NCBI GenBank assembly: GCA_937957845.1
Contig: CALGOD010001030.1
Coordinates: forward strand, 1-5,820
DNA length: 5,820 nt
Source of the DNA: an uncultured Nocardiopsis sp.
GTDB taxonomy: Bacteria; Actinomycetota; Actinomycetes; Streptosporangiales; Streptosporangiaceae
Direction of reading: 5' to 3'
Shown here one piece after another: positions 5,400 through 5,820 of the stretch. The notes below the pieces were generated by a model, which saw nothing but the letters and a program-made list of their open reading frames with translations, made no database searches and was not told the DNA's origin. The position numbers were made by a program, and so were the translations under genes. How positions within the stretch are numbered: position 1 is the stretch's first letter; every line of letters starts with the position of its first letter.

Positions 5400-5820
5400 T
5401 CAAGGGTCGGAAAGGGACAGACGCAGTACCAACGTCACCAACTCCACCAGCACCTCCTTGACCGACTCCCGGTCGCGTGCGTCGCACAGCAGCAGCGGTA
5501 CCCGGTCCTCCAGGTCCAAGGCCACGCGTACGTCTTCGGCCCGGTGGGTGCGTTGGCCGTCGAAGCAGTTGACCGCCACCACGAACGGCACTCCGCGTGG
5601 TTCGAAGAAGTCGATGGCGTCGAAGGAGTCGGCCAGGCGGCGTGTGTCCGCCAGCACCACCGCGCCCAGGGCTCCGTGCGCCAGCTCCTCCCACATGAAG
5701 GAGAAGCGTCGCTGACCGGGTGTGCCGAACAAGTACACCACGGTGGAGGGGTCCAGGGTGATGCGACCGAAGTCCAGGGCCACCGTCGTGGTGGTCTTGG
5801 CCTCCACCCCCTCCAGGTCG
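5400..5820 (-). CDS. CvnD-like small GTPase of a conservon, C-terminal part
   Basis: The reverse strand reads open from the right edge (first full codon at 5819) to TGA at 5402-5400, giving 139 residues of a protein usually near 190-200. The P-loop end lies outside the window. Visible G-domain elements in order: DLEGVEAKTTTTVALDFGRI, with the switch-I Thr cluster; VVYLFGTPGQRRF, the G3 block with FGTPGQ as this family has it instead of DxxGQ; GALGAVVLADTRRLADSFDA; FVVAVNCFDG, the G4 block with N-x-x-D; and LLLCDARDRESVKEVL, the G5 region. This matches the actinobacterial CvnD proteins, encoded last in conservons after a sensor kinase (CvnA), a roadblock protein (CvnB) and a DUF742 protein (CvnC). 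Those partners would lie beyond the right edge on the same strand. A GTG at 5807 could be mistaken for a start, but the family-conserved DLEG immediately upstream shows the frame continues. Confidence 0.92.
   Translation of the reverse strand, partial: DLEGVEAKTTTTVALDFGRITLDPSTVVYLFGTPGQRRFSFMWEELAHGALGAVVLADTRRLADSFDAIDFFEPRGVPFVVAVNCFDGQRTHRAEDVRVALDLEDRVPLLLCDARDRESVKEVLVELVTLVLRLSLSDP

Noticed and set aside
5379..5410. Possible bidirectional terminator between the ATPase and GTPase genes
   Set aside because: The only stem found is 8 bp with a bulge and a 15-base loop, overlaps the GTPase stop region and has no T-tract.

Overview
The window is uniformly GC-rich, with strong G/C at third codon positions. 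It carries an IdeR/DmdR-type iron box and a CvnD-like conservon GTPase. Together these point to a high-GC Actinomycetota chromosome, plausibly of the Nocardiopsis/Streptomyces kind; the genus is an inference. I see no tRNA, rRNA, CRISPR array, insertion sequence or phage gene.

Left part (1-1304, + strand): the 3' end of an alpha/beta-hydrolase of the phospholipase/carboxylesterase (MhqD-like) type is followed by a near-perfect Rho-independent terminator. About 130 bases (375-503) hold no structure I trust. Then comes a possible 10-codon leader ORF whose TAG directly abuts, in frame, the ATG of a TauE/SafE (TSUP) membrane exporter.

Central and right part (1319-5351): this is a divergent iron-chelate uptake locus. 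On the - strand lies a FecB-like substrate-binding protein gene whose coding signal jumps between reading frames five times, so it is annotated as a pseudogene (or a locally mis-sequenced gene). The 137-bp divergent spacer has an iron box (15 of 19 matches to the IdeR/DmdR1 consensus) and, touching it, a 16-bp perfect hairpin. On the + strand follow two FecCD-type permeases overlapping by 4 bases and a FepC-type ATPase 19 bases further on, all intact. In a working system the binding protein would deliver an iron-siderophore to the permease pair, and the ATPase would power import. Here the membrane and ATPase parts look functional but the local receptor does not.

Right edge (5400-5820, - strand): the C-terminal part of a CvnD-like GTPase converges on the ATPase gene, and its N-terminus lies outside the window.

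No clearly undescribed system is visible. The best leads are the multiply frameshifted receptor beside an intact importer, the hairpin against the iron box, and the leader ORF with an in-frame amber stop ahead of the TSUP exporter.
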